Shown here piece after piece: positions 1 to 5,094 of a stretch of DNA of 5,094 nt (position 1 is its first letter; each line of letters begins with the position of its first letter). Position numbers and translations under genes: made by a program. Below the pieces are notes generated by a model. That model saw only the letters and a list, made by a program, of their open reading frames with translations, was not told the DNA's origin and made no database searches. The stretch comes from Bacteroidota bacterium. GTDB taxonomy: Bacteria; Bacteroidota; Bacteroidia; B-17B0; Aurantibacillaceae. The DNA lies in assembly GCA_947449125.1 (NCBI GenBank), contig CANFQR010000145.1, forward strand, positions 1-5,094. The letters are read 5' to 3'.

Positions 1-1157
1 ATATTACATCTACCACTGTTACGTTAAACAGTGCGGGTAATTATACCGTTAACGCATATAATAATTCTACTACGCCGCCAACATTAATAACTTCAAGTGT
101 CTATACTGTTTATTCGGACTTAATATCTCCAAGTCCACCAATTATCAGCCCTCTTGTGCAAAATATAACTTGTACTCTAAATGCTGTAACTACTGTAACC
201 GCAACAGCGACAACTCCGACACAAAATATCCAACATTATTGGGTGTCGTGTACGGGCGGAACTCTATTGGCTCAGGCACCTACATCATTATTTACACCAG
301 GTGGACCTTGCACATTTACTCATTTTTTGGTGAACGTGGTAAACGGCTGCTCGGTGCAAACCACTTTTAATGTGTCTTCAAATTCCAATTACCCAAGTTA
401 TTCATTAACCCTACCGCATAATTTTATAGGATGTAATTCATACAGCTTACCCGTTTTAAATATTGTAAATGCCCAGTCATTTCCTCCCGGTTCTCCGCTA
501 ACATATACTGTTTTGCCCCCGAGTTACACAAGCACATTGTATACAACCAACGCTACAACCACATATTCTTTAAATCAGCCGGGCACTTGGACGGTAGTAA
601 CAAAAGACAACGCTAATTTATGTCAAAACAAAACGGAAATGACTATTATTCAAAACGTATTTTACCCGAGTTTTACTGCCAATGCATCTTCAAATTTAAT
701 TTGTTTAGGGCAGCCCGTTGTGTTGTCTACTGCAGGAGGTTATAATACCAGTTTTACCTGGACTCCTGGTCAATTAAACGGCATGAGTGTAGCTGTTACA
801 CCATCTGTTAATACAACTTATACTGTATCGGGGACATTAAACCAATTTTATCCAAACGGTTGCGTAACCACAAAAACCGTTAGTGTAATGGTTTCGCCAT
901 GCACTGGTCTTGAAGAGCAACAAAGCAAAAGCCAATTAACTACTTATCCTAACCCTAATAATGGTGAGTTTACTTTAGTTACAGAAACTGAAATGTTACT
1001 TGAAATTACAGACCAGTTGGGCCGTTTGGTAAAAACGATTGAAGTAAAACCCGGACAGAATGAAATTAATTTGAACGGATTAACTCAAGGTATATACTTA
1101 TTGAGTGGTAGTTCTAACGGTAAAATATATAAAGGTAAGATGACAATTTTACATTAA
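1..1157 (+). CDS. 5'-truncated secreted surface protein with Ig-like modules and T9SS type A sorting domain
   Basis: The reading frame is open from position 3 to the stop at 1155-1157, giving 384 visible residues. The GTG at 156 is an internal Val codon, not the start, so the N-terminus and signal peptide lie upstream of the window. The visible part is rich in Thr, Ser, Pro and Asn. It holds about three Ig-like/PKD-like beta modules, roughly residues 55-125, 133-218 and 220-300. Each has a Cys near its start (57, 144, 234) and another near its end (116, 207, 287), which could form disulfides outside the cell. The third module has the common Bacteroidota pattern CLGQPVVLSTAGG, then FTWTPG, TTYTVSG and NGC. 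The last 70 residues form a type IX secretion sorting domain with YPNPNNGEF, an LGRLVKT strand and LTQGIYLLSG. The protein is therefore expected to cross the outer membrane through the Por/T9SS machinery and be attached or released, as is known for this family. No enzymatic domain is visible; an adhesin or structural role is inferred. It is probably unrelated to the downstream genes. Confidence 0.9.
   Translation, partial: ITSTTVTLNSAGNYTVNAYNNSTTPPTLITSSVYTVYSDLISPSPPIISPLVQNITCTLNAVTTVTATATTPTQNIQHYWVSCTGGTLLAQAPTSLFTPGGPCTFTHFLVNVVNGCSVQTTFNVSSNSNYPSYSLTLPHNFIGCNSYSLPVLNIVNAQSFPPGSPLTYTVLPPSYTSTLYTTNATTTYSLNQPGTWTVVTKDNANLCQNKTEMTIIQNVFYPSFTANASSNLICLGQPVVLSTAGGYNTSFTWTPGQLNGMSVAVTPSVNTTYTVSGTLNQFYPNGCVTTKTVSVMVSPCTGLEEQQSKSQLTTYPNPNNGEFTLVTETEMLLEITDQLGRLVKTIEVKPGQNEINLNGLTQGIYLLSGSSNGKIYKGKMTILH
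939..1154 (+). other. Type IX secretion C-terminal sorting domain (region within the surface protein gene)
   Basis: This is the C-terminal region of the first gene. It starts at TTYPNPNNGEF (visible residues 313-323) and continues with strands around LLEITDQLGRLVKT and EINLNGLTQGIYLLSG, ending in KGKMTILH. The order YPNP, N-G-x-F, D-x-L-G-R, L-x-x-G-I-Y and a final basic-hydrophobic strand is the signature of the type A (Por secretion tail) family. It directs export through the T9SS and is normally cleaved by the sortase-like PorU. It implies that the host genome encodes a T9SS. Confidence 0.9.
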
Positions 1158-1235
1158 AGGTTATGGCAAAAACACAAAACACGATTAACGCCAAATAAAT
1201 CAGGAAACATTCTAACACAAGTAAACAATATAAAA

Positions 1236-1808
1236 ATGAAAAAAGTATTCTCAATTATTATGGTAGCTGTAATAGTTACTTCATTTGTTGCCTGTGACTC
1301 TTCGGTTGATGAAAAAGCCAAAATGGAAGCGGAAACACAACGTAAAATCGATTCAGTTAGGATTGCTGATTCAATAAGTGCGGTTCAAACTGCCTTAGCT
1401 GACTCGCTTGCAGCTGTTAAGGACCTTGAACATGTTGCTCAAAATAATGATGAGTTGTCAGAAGAAAAATTAGTTAGTTGGGAAACTACATTAATGACTT
1501 TTAGAAAATATTTTAAGAATAAACAAAAGAAGGACTTGCAGGCTATGGGGGTAACTGGCGAATCAGTTTGCCTATATTGTATAAATGATAACGCTGCTGA
1601 TTACAATCAATTTTTAGATAATGTGTTTTCAAACAACGAGCAGTATTTGAAATATGAAAAAGTAATTAATAAAAAATTTAAATATAATAAAACTGAATAC
1701 GCTGAGTTTTTTTGTTCGGGCGAATGCGACCTTGGCGATGTTTTTTTTATTTATAATAACCAAACAAATAAGTGGCTATTTAAGGGCATAGTAGAAAATG
1801 GAGATTAA
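1236..1808 (+). CDS. Predicted lipoprotein with helical linker and Cys-containing C-terminal domain
   Basis: The 190-aa product starts MKKVFSIIMV and has a lipoprotein signal peptide. A hydrophobic stretch (residues 4-19) ends in SFVAC, so Cys20 is the likely lipidated residue; Phe at -3 is unusual for a lipobox. Residues 24-68 are Ala/Asp/Ser/Lys-rich and probably form a helix or coiled coil, with D-S-hydrophobic at 39, 45 and 56, a linker style common in Bacteroidota lipoproteins. The C-terminal part (about 75-190) looks like a small alpha/beta domain. It carries C112-L-Y-C115 and C160-S-G-E-C164 and ends with strands DVFFIYNN and KWLFKGI, which loosely recall NTF2-like or similar lipoprotein domains. 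The cysteines may form disulfides or bind a metal. The start at 1236 follows an A-rich leader without Shine-Dalgarno, which is normal for this phylum. It may be cotranscribed with the next lipoprotein, 33 bp downstream. I recognise no named family. Confidence 0.8.
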   Translation: MKKVFSIIMVAVIVTSFVACDSSVDEKAKMEAETQRKIDSVRIADSISAVQTALADSLAAVKDLEHVAQNNDELSEEKLVSWETTLMTFRKYFKNKQKKDLQAMGVTGESVCLYCINDNAADYNQFLDNVFSNNEQYLKYEKVINKKFKYNKTEYAEFFCSGECDLGDVFFIYNNQTNKWLFKGIVENGD

Positions 1809-1841
1809 AAAAACGGATCAGAAATAAAATAAAAAAACACA

Positions 1842-2339
1842 ATGAAAAACATTTACAATAGTTTATTTACTTTAGTTTTTACAATCTTTTTTATAAGTTG
1901 TGGAAGTGATTCTATAATGTCAGGGTCGGGAGCTAACTCTAAAGAATTAGATTCTCGGTTAGTTGGCCGATATTATAATCAAGATGATACAAGAGAAACA
2001 CTTGAAATTAAAGAAGATGGGTCATTCATCCATAACACACCAACTGTTGGATTTGATGGTGGGACTCAAGTAAAAGGAGGCGTAGCAAAGGGTAAATTTA
2101 GTTTTTCAGAAATAAAAAAAACTCCGGTAAAAGGATTCGAAGATGAGTATAGCCAATTTATTACAGGTGTAGAATATGTGTCTAACACTTCAGAAGGTGC
2201 ACTTTTTAATCATGTTAATTGGGGGCCCGAATACAGCACGAAAATAGGTTTCTTGAGACGCGAAGCAACGGGTATAGCACCTCAAAAATCTATACTTTTT
2301 GTGACGGAATATAATTCGCAACTTTTTATTAAGCAATAA
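1842..2339 (+). CDS. Predicted small lipoprotein, possibly lipocalin-like
   Basis: The 165-aa product has an N-terminal hydrophobic segment (residues 8-19) ending FFISC, with Cys20 as the predicted lipidated residue. A Gly/Ser-rich tether follows (GSDSIMSGSG). From about residue 36 the sequence reads as a small beta-rich domain: LVGRYYNQDD, then RETLEIKEDGSFIHNT, then VAKGKFSF. The pattern of G-x-Y/W, a hydrophobic strand, D-G-S/T-F and G-x-F/Y resembles lipocalin-like domains found in many Bacteroidota lipoproteins. This is an inference from the strand pattern, not a firm family match. The C-terminal half has further strands ending ILFVTEYNSQLFIKQ and no cysteine besides Cys20. The start follows a very A-rich leader (1821-1841) without Shine-Dalgarno. 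It lies 33 bp after the preceding lipoprotein gene and 71 bp before the next cluster. Its function is unknown; binding a small hydrophobic ligand or a structural envelope role are both possible. Confidence 0.75.
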   Translation: MKNIYNSLFTLVFTIFFISCGSDSIMSGSGANSKELDSRLVGRYYNQDDTRETLEIKEDGSFIHNTPTVGFDGGTQVKGGVAKGKFSFSEIKKTPVKGFEDEYSQFITGVEYVSNTSEGALFNHVNWGPEYSTKIGFLRREATGIAPQKSILFVTEYNSQLFIKQ

Positions 2340-2348
2340 ATCTTGTCT

Positions 2349-2373
2349 ATCAAATATTGATTGTTTCTTTTTC
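2349..2373 (+). terminator. Weak inverted repeat with T-rich run (possible terminator or attenuator)
   Basis: In the 71-bp gap, ATCAA (2349-2353) and TTGAT (2357-2361) form a perfect 5-bp inverted repeat with a 3-nt loop. A T-rich run (2361-2372) follows. The stem has only one G-C pair, so it would be unstable. It sits where transcription of the lipoprotein pair could end before the four-gene cluster, but the evidence is slight. Confidence 0.2.
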
Positions 2374-2410
2374 AATTGATCAGCTTAATCCAAAATAAAT
2401 TCTCATAAGT

Positions 2411-2890
2411 ATGCAAATAAACAAATATTTTCTATTGATTTTAATTACGACCTCAATGTTGTTTCTAGCTTTTAATAAAATTAGTAATACTTATCAAACT
2501 GAGTGTGTTTCGATTGAAACAAATGGATACATCACTATAAAAATATGGGATACAAAATTGGGAAAATCATATAAACCAGAACAAGCAAGAAAAGATGCAA
2601 TTCACGTAATTTTATTTTCAGGAATATCAGGAACAGAAGGCTGTATTGCTCAAAACGCACTACTTATTAATTCAGATGCGAAAGAGCGTTTTAAAAAAAT
2701 CGAGAAAGATTTTTTTTCTAATAATGGCGAATGGAAAAGTTATACGCGTTCTTCTGATACTGAAACAACTTTACCTGAGTCTATCAGTGAAAAACATTGG
2801 AAAGTATTTCAGGTAATTGTTGCTAAAGATGCTTTAAGGAAAAACCTTGAAGAAAAACAAATTATGAAGTCATTAAACACTGGTTTTTAA
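2411..2890 (+). CDS. Envelope protein of unknown function, first gene of the four-gene cluster
   Basis: The 159-aa product has one N-terminal hydrophobic segment (about residues 6-22), either a signal peptide without a clear cleavage site or a membrane anchor. The rest should lie in the periplasm. The mature part starts near ECVSIETNGY (Cys32) and continues with ITIKIWDT (41-48), a helix with EQARKDAIHVILFSGISG (57-74) and Cys78. A Lys-rich helix follows (90-101), then a strand KVFQVIVAKD and a terminal helix ending IMKSLNTGF. The G-Y-x-T-x-K strand followed by an A-R-x-D-A-I helix is reminiscent of LPP20/FlgP-type and CsgG-associated proteins. I recall similar Bacteroidota hypothetical proteins with the same blocks, but no named function. 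The gene ends 4 bp before the next start, implying one operon and translational coupling. The start ATG has no Shine-Dalgarno. The shared TIKxWD motif (residues 42-47) recurs in the next gene. Confidence 0.8.
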   Translation: MQINKYFLLILITTSMLFLAFNKISNTYQTECVSIETNGYITIKIWDTKLGKSYKPEQARKDAIHVILFSGISGTEGCIAQNALLINSDAKERFKKIEKDFFSNNGEWKSYTRSSDTETTLPESISEKHWKVFQVIVAKDALRKNLEEKQIMKSLNTGF

Positions 2891-2894
2891 AATT

Positions 2895-3851
2895 ATGAAC
2901 GTATTAAAAAATTTTACATTATTTCTAATTATGTTGTTTATTAAAACTCATTTATTTGGACAAGCAAAAAAGCCAACAATAATGATTTTACCAAGCGATA
3001 ACTGGTGTGAACAGCGATATTTTATGACTGAGTTTGATAATCAGGGCACAAAACAAAAAACTCCTAATTATAAACAGGCTTTTCAAGAAGATACAGAGTT
3101 GGGGCAGGTTATTTCAAAAATAGGTTCTTTAATGATTGAAAGGGGTTTCCCTTTAAAAGATGCAGAGCAGGAAATTAAAGCCATTGAAGCTAGAACTGCC
3201 GAAGATAATATGACAGCTAGTTCCTTATCAGGAGCATCAATATCAGAAAGTCCTTTAGATAAATTAAAAAACAAAGCTAAGGCAGATATCATTATTCAAA
3301 TTTGGTGGAAGGTAAGCAAGACGGAAAAAGGGAAGTCAGTTTCTTTTGTGTTAGAGGCATTTGATGCATATACAAGTAAAAGGATTGCTTCTGCAACGGG
3401 AAATAGTGCCCCTAATCCTACAGTTATTGTGCCTGTTTTGTTACAAAATGCTATTACGGCTAATATAGATCTTTTTGCTACCCAACTACAATCTCATTTT
3501 GACGACATGTTTAATAATGGAAGAGAGATTTTGTTGACCATAAAAAAATGGGATAATTGGGATAAAAATTTAGAAACTGAAATTAATAATGAAGAGATAT
3601 CAGATCATATTAACAAGTGGTTGCAAGAAAACACGGTTAAAGGAAGATTTAATATGAGTGATGCAACAGAGAACAAAATACGTTTTGAGCAAGTGCGTAT
3701 TCCTTTATTTGATAAGAACAACCAGGCTATAGATGCCAGAGGTTTTGCAAAGGGTTTACAGAAATATTTGAAAGCGGAACCATTTAAGTTTGAAGTAAAA
3801 CTTATGACAAGAGGGTTAGGAGAAGCAATTTTGGTATTAGGAGAAAAATAA
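2895..3851 (+). CDS. Secreted DUF6175-like protein
   Basis: The 318-aa product has a signal peptide (residues 1-22, hydrophobic core 8-21, predicted cleavage FG^Q at 22/23). It should be periplasmic or loosely outer-membrane associated, as there is no lipobox. The mature protein opens with a strand, KKPTIMILPSDNWC (Cys38), then a helical part (60-100). The segment ADIIIQIWWKV..SVSFVLEAFDAYTSKRIASATG (130-169) looks like the strand-rich core of CsgG-type proteins, where 'D-x-x-T-x-x-x-x-A' follows a long strand. The second half (210-318) alternates strands and helices: REILLTIKKWD, EISDHINKWLQEN, KIRFEQVRIPLFD, DARGFAKGLQKYLK and a closing strand AILVLGEK. From memory this matches Bacteroidota proteins annotated DUF6175, including the conserved 'PSDNWC', 'NTVKGRF' and 'TRGLG' blocks; I could not verify this. 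Its molecular role is unknown. It is flanked by 4-bp and 7-bp gaps, so it is in an operon with its neighbours. Confidence 0.88.
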   Translation: MNVLKNFTLFLIMLFIKTHLFGQAKKPTIMILPSDNWCEQRYFMTEFDNQGTKQKTPNYKQAFQEDTELGQVISKIGSLMIERGFPLKDAEQEIKAIEARTAEDNMTASSLSGASISESPLDKLKNKAKADIIIQIWWKVSKTEKGKSVSFVLEAFDAYTSKRIASATGNSAPNPTVIVPVLLQNAITANIDLFATQLQSHFDDMFNNGREILLTIKKWDNWDKNLETEINNEEISDHINKWLQENTVKGRFNMSDATENKIRFEQVRIPLFDKNNQAIDARGFAKGLQKYLKAEPFKFEVKLMTRGLGEAILVLGEK

Positions 3852-3858
3852 AAAAACA

Positions 3859-4854
3859 ATGAAAAAATTATTCGTCTTATTTTTTTGTATAGTTCAGTTA
3901 CAATATTTAATAGCGCAAGAAACCATTAGTCTTAATGATTTTGGAAGAATAGCACTTAATCCATACGTTAGCGATAAGTCAAATCTTACGCCTGAAGCCA
4001 AGGCACAGTTAGAAATTAAACTTAAACAAATAGCTAGTAATTATGGGATGGGCGGAAGCCTTGCAAACCCAAGATTTATAATAACCGCTAATGTATCTGT
4101 TACAACTAAGGATATTATTCCTGGACCGCCGCAACAAATCGCACAAAAATTAGACATTGTTTTTTTTATAGGTGACGCCAATGAAAATAAGGTGTTTGCC
4201 AATTTGGTAATTACATCAAAAGGAGTTGGTACAAATGAGAATAAAGCATTTATTGATGCCATTAAGCAAGTTCATACAAAAAATAAAACCATCGAAAATT
4301 TTTTAGACGAAGGAAAGGCAAAAATAATTTCTTATTACTCAACACAATGCGAGTTTATTATAAAAAGAACTGAATCATTGAAGCAACAAGAAAAATATAA
4401 TGAAGCAATTTATACCCTTTCACAAGTGCCTGATGTTTGTAAAGATTGTTATTTAAAGTGTTTAAGTGAAATGGCGCTTATTTATGATTTAAAGATAAAT
4501 TCTGAAGCAAACAACTTATTGAGTAATGCTAAAGCTGTTTGGTCAGCAAATCCTAATAATGAAGGAGGACAAAAAGCAGTTAGTTTAATTATGCAGATAA
4601 AGCCAAAATCAAAATGCTATTCGGCGGCAAGTAATTTAATGAAAACGATTAATGATAAAATAATTTCGGATGAGAAAGCGAGGAGACGCTTAGAGGAGGA
4701 AACAGCAAAACGAGAACATGAATTATCATTAGAAAACATTAAACAAGAGGCCGAATTAGACAAATTACGAATTAATGCTTATCGCGAAATTGCTGTTGAA
4801 TATGCTAAAAATCAACCTAAAACCATCACGTATAATAATATTTATTGGAGGTAA
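3859..4854 (+). CDS. Secreted protein with TPR-like and coiled-coil C-terminal half
   Basis: The 331-aa product has a signal peptide (residues 1-19, predicted cleavage before Gln20 in LIAQE), so it acts in the envelope. The N-terminal domain (about 22-140) has a helix PEAKAQLEIKLKQIASNYG, then strands RFIITANVSVTTKDI, KLDIVFFIGD and KVFANLVITSKG. GVGTNENKAFIDAIKQV (122-138) follows. The pattern of strands then G-x-G-x-N-x-x-K-A-x-x-D-A-I recalls FlgT/LPP20-type domains (inference). Residues 160-215 are helical and look like one TPR or TPR-like hairpin (EKYNEAIYTLSQVP), followed by C194-K-D-C197-Y-L-K-C201. Residues 263-306 are charged and likely form a coiled coil. The tail RINAYREIAVEYAKNQP..NIYWR looks conserved as I recall related Bacteroidota hypotheticals. 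No catalytic motif is visible, which suggests a scaffold or partner-binding role. The start lies 7 bp after the upstream stop behind an A-rich leader. Its final codons contain the ribosome binding site of the next gene. Confidence 0.85.
   Translation: MKKLFVLFFCIVQLQYLIAQETISLNDFGRIALNPYVSDKSNLTPEAKAQLEIKLKQIASNYGMGGSLANPRFIITANVSVTTKDIIPGPPQQIAQKLDIVFFIGDANENKVFANLVITSKGVGTNENKAFIDAIKQVHTKNKTIENFLDEGKAKIISYYSTQCEFIIKRTESLKQQEKYNEAIYTLSQVPDVCKDCYLKCLSEMALIYDLKINSEANNLLSNAKAVWSANPNNEGGQKAVSLIMQIKPKSKCYSAASNLMKTINDKIISDEKARRRLEEETAKREHELSLENIKQEAELDKLRINAYREIAVEYAKNQPKTITYNNIYWR
4847..4851 (+). promoter_or_regulatory. Strong Shine-Dalgarno site for the last small gene
   Basis: GGAGG lies 5 nt before the ATG at 4857. 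It overlaps the last codons of the preceding gene, whose stop TAA is at 4852-4854. It is the only good Shine-Dalgarno in the window; the other genes have A-rich or unremarkable leaders. It decides the start of the small gene: the upstream TTG at 4845 in the same frame overlaps the site itself and is unlikely. Confidence 0.75.
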
Positions 4855-4856
4855 AA

Positions 4857-5087
4857 ATGGCCACGTTTCGTAATAATATTCAAATAAGTCCATGTATAGT
4901 TTCAAAGGCCCGATATGCGCTTAAACTAAAAAACATACCTCCAAAAAACTGTAAAAAATGTTCTTTGGAATATTGGATAAAAACAATTGACACCTTGTGT
5001 ATATTAAATAAAATTAATAATAAGGCTCGTCGTTTAGAAGCAATTAGTAAATACGAAAAATTAATTAGATGTAATAAAAAACAATAA
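4857..5087 (+). CDS. Small basic Cys-containing protein of unknown function
   Basis: The 76-aa product starts at the ATG after the GGAGG site; an in-frame TTG 12 bp upstream is rejected. There is no signal peptide or membrane segment, so it is predicted to be cytosolic, unlike its three upstream neighbours. It is strongly basic: about 18 Lys/Arg against 4 Asp/Glu. Five cysteines are present (13, 32, 35, 48, 72), including NC-K-K-C at 31-35, which could be half of a zinc site. The rest looks helical (EYWIKTIDTLCILNKIN; NKARRLEAISKYEKLIR). Binding of nucleic acid or ribosome is compatible with the charge but is only a guess. It starts 2 bp after the upstream stop, so it is probably coupled to that gene's translation. 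No family is recognised. The real Shine-Dalgarno, tight spacing and sustained frame support it being a true gene. It is complete, ending 7 bp before the window edge. Confidence 0.65.
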   Translation: MATFRNNIQISPCIVSKARYALKLKNIPPKNCKKCSLEYWIKTIDTLCILNKINNKARRLEAISKYEKLIRCNKKQ

Positions 5088-5094
5088 AAAAAAT

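Noticed and set aside
156..158. GTG as start codon of the first gene
   Set aside because: The frame stays open to the window edge at position 3 with the same Thr/Ser/Asn-rich Ig-like composition, so this is an internal Val of a longer gene.
1158..1235. Possible terminator or promoter between the surface protein gene and the first lipoprotein gene
   Set aside because: TGGC and GCCA can pair, but over only 4 bp with a loop of about 20 nt and no T-run. No TAnnTTTG promoter motif typical of Bacteroidota was found.
2190..2375. Minus-strand 61-codon frame spanning the end of the second lipoprotein gene
   Set aside because: It is mostly antisense to a well-supported gene and has a Lys/Arg/Phe-rich, low-quality product with no motif.
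2340..2410. Bacteroidota -33/-7 promoter before the four-gene cluster
   Set aside because: TTG triplets are present, but no TAnnTTTG element lies at a suitable distance. TAATCCAA at 2386 is a poor match.
3839..3843. AGGAG as a Shine-Dalgarno for the 331-aa protein gene
   Set aside because: It lies 15 nt from the ATG at 3859, too far for normal function, and is simply part of the preceding coding sequence.
3605..3859. Minus-strand frames inside the DUF6175-like and 331-aa protein genes (also 3083-3292 and 4041-4262)
   Set aside because: They are shadows of coding sequence on the opposite strand, without recognisable domains or leaders.
4845..4847. TTG as start of the last small gene
   Set aside because: It overlaps the GGAGG site, while the ATG at 4857 has ideal spacing from it.

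Overview
The window comes from an AT-rich genome of the phylum Bacteroidota. The main evidence is a C-terminal type IX secretion sorting domain on the first gene. Two further genes encode lipoproteins, signal peptides are cleaved next to Gln (FG^Q, IA^Q), and most starts have A-rich leaders with no Shine-Dalgarno motif. Genus cannot be told from the sequence. All seven genes are on the + strand. No RNA gene, mobile element, CRISPR array or long repeat was found.

Layout: (1) Positions 1-1157 hold the 3' part of a large secreted surface protein with Ig-like modules and a T9SS tail; its start lies outside the window. (2) Positions 1236-1808 and 1842-2339 hold two unrelated predicted lipoproteins 33 bp apart. 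The first has an Ala/Asp/Ser-rich helical linker and a Cys-containing C-terminal domain. The second resembles a small lipocalin-like beta protein. (3) After a 71-bp gap with a weak inverted repeat and T-rich run, positions 2411-5087 hold four tightly packed genes with gaps of 4, 7 and 2 bp. They encode a 159-aa membrane-anchored or secreted protein, a 318-aa secreted protein that I recall as DUF6175-like, a 331-aa secreted protein with a TPR-like and coiled-coil C-terminal half, and a 76-aa basic cytosolic protein.

The four-gene block is the most interesting part. Three of its products enter the envelope, and their segments loosely recall the CsgG/LPP20/FlgT class of periplasmic and outer-membrane assembly proteins. 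They share short motifs (TIKxWD; ARKDAI/KAFIDAI). I infer an uncharacterised Bacteroidota envelope complex, but no function can be assigned from sequence alone. The last small gene is the only one with a strong Shine-Dalgarno site. That site lies inside the end of the preceding gene.
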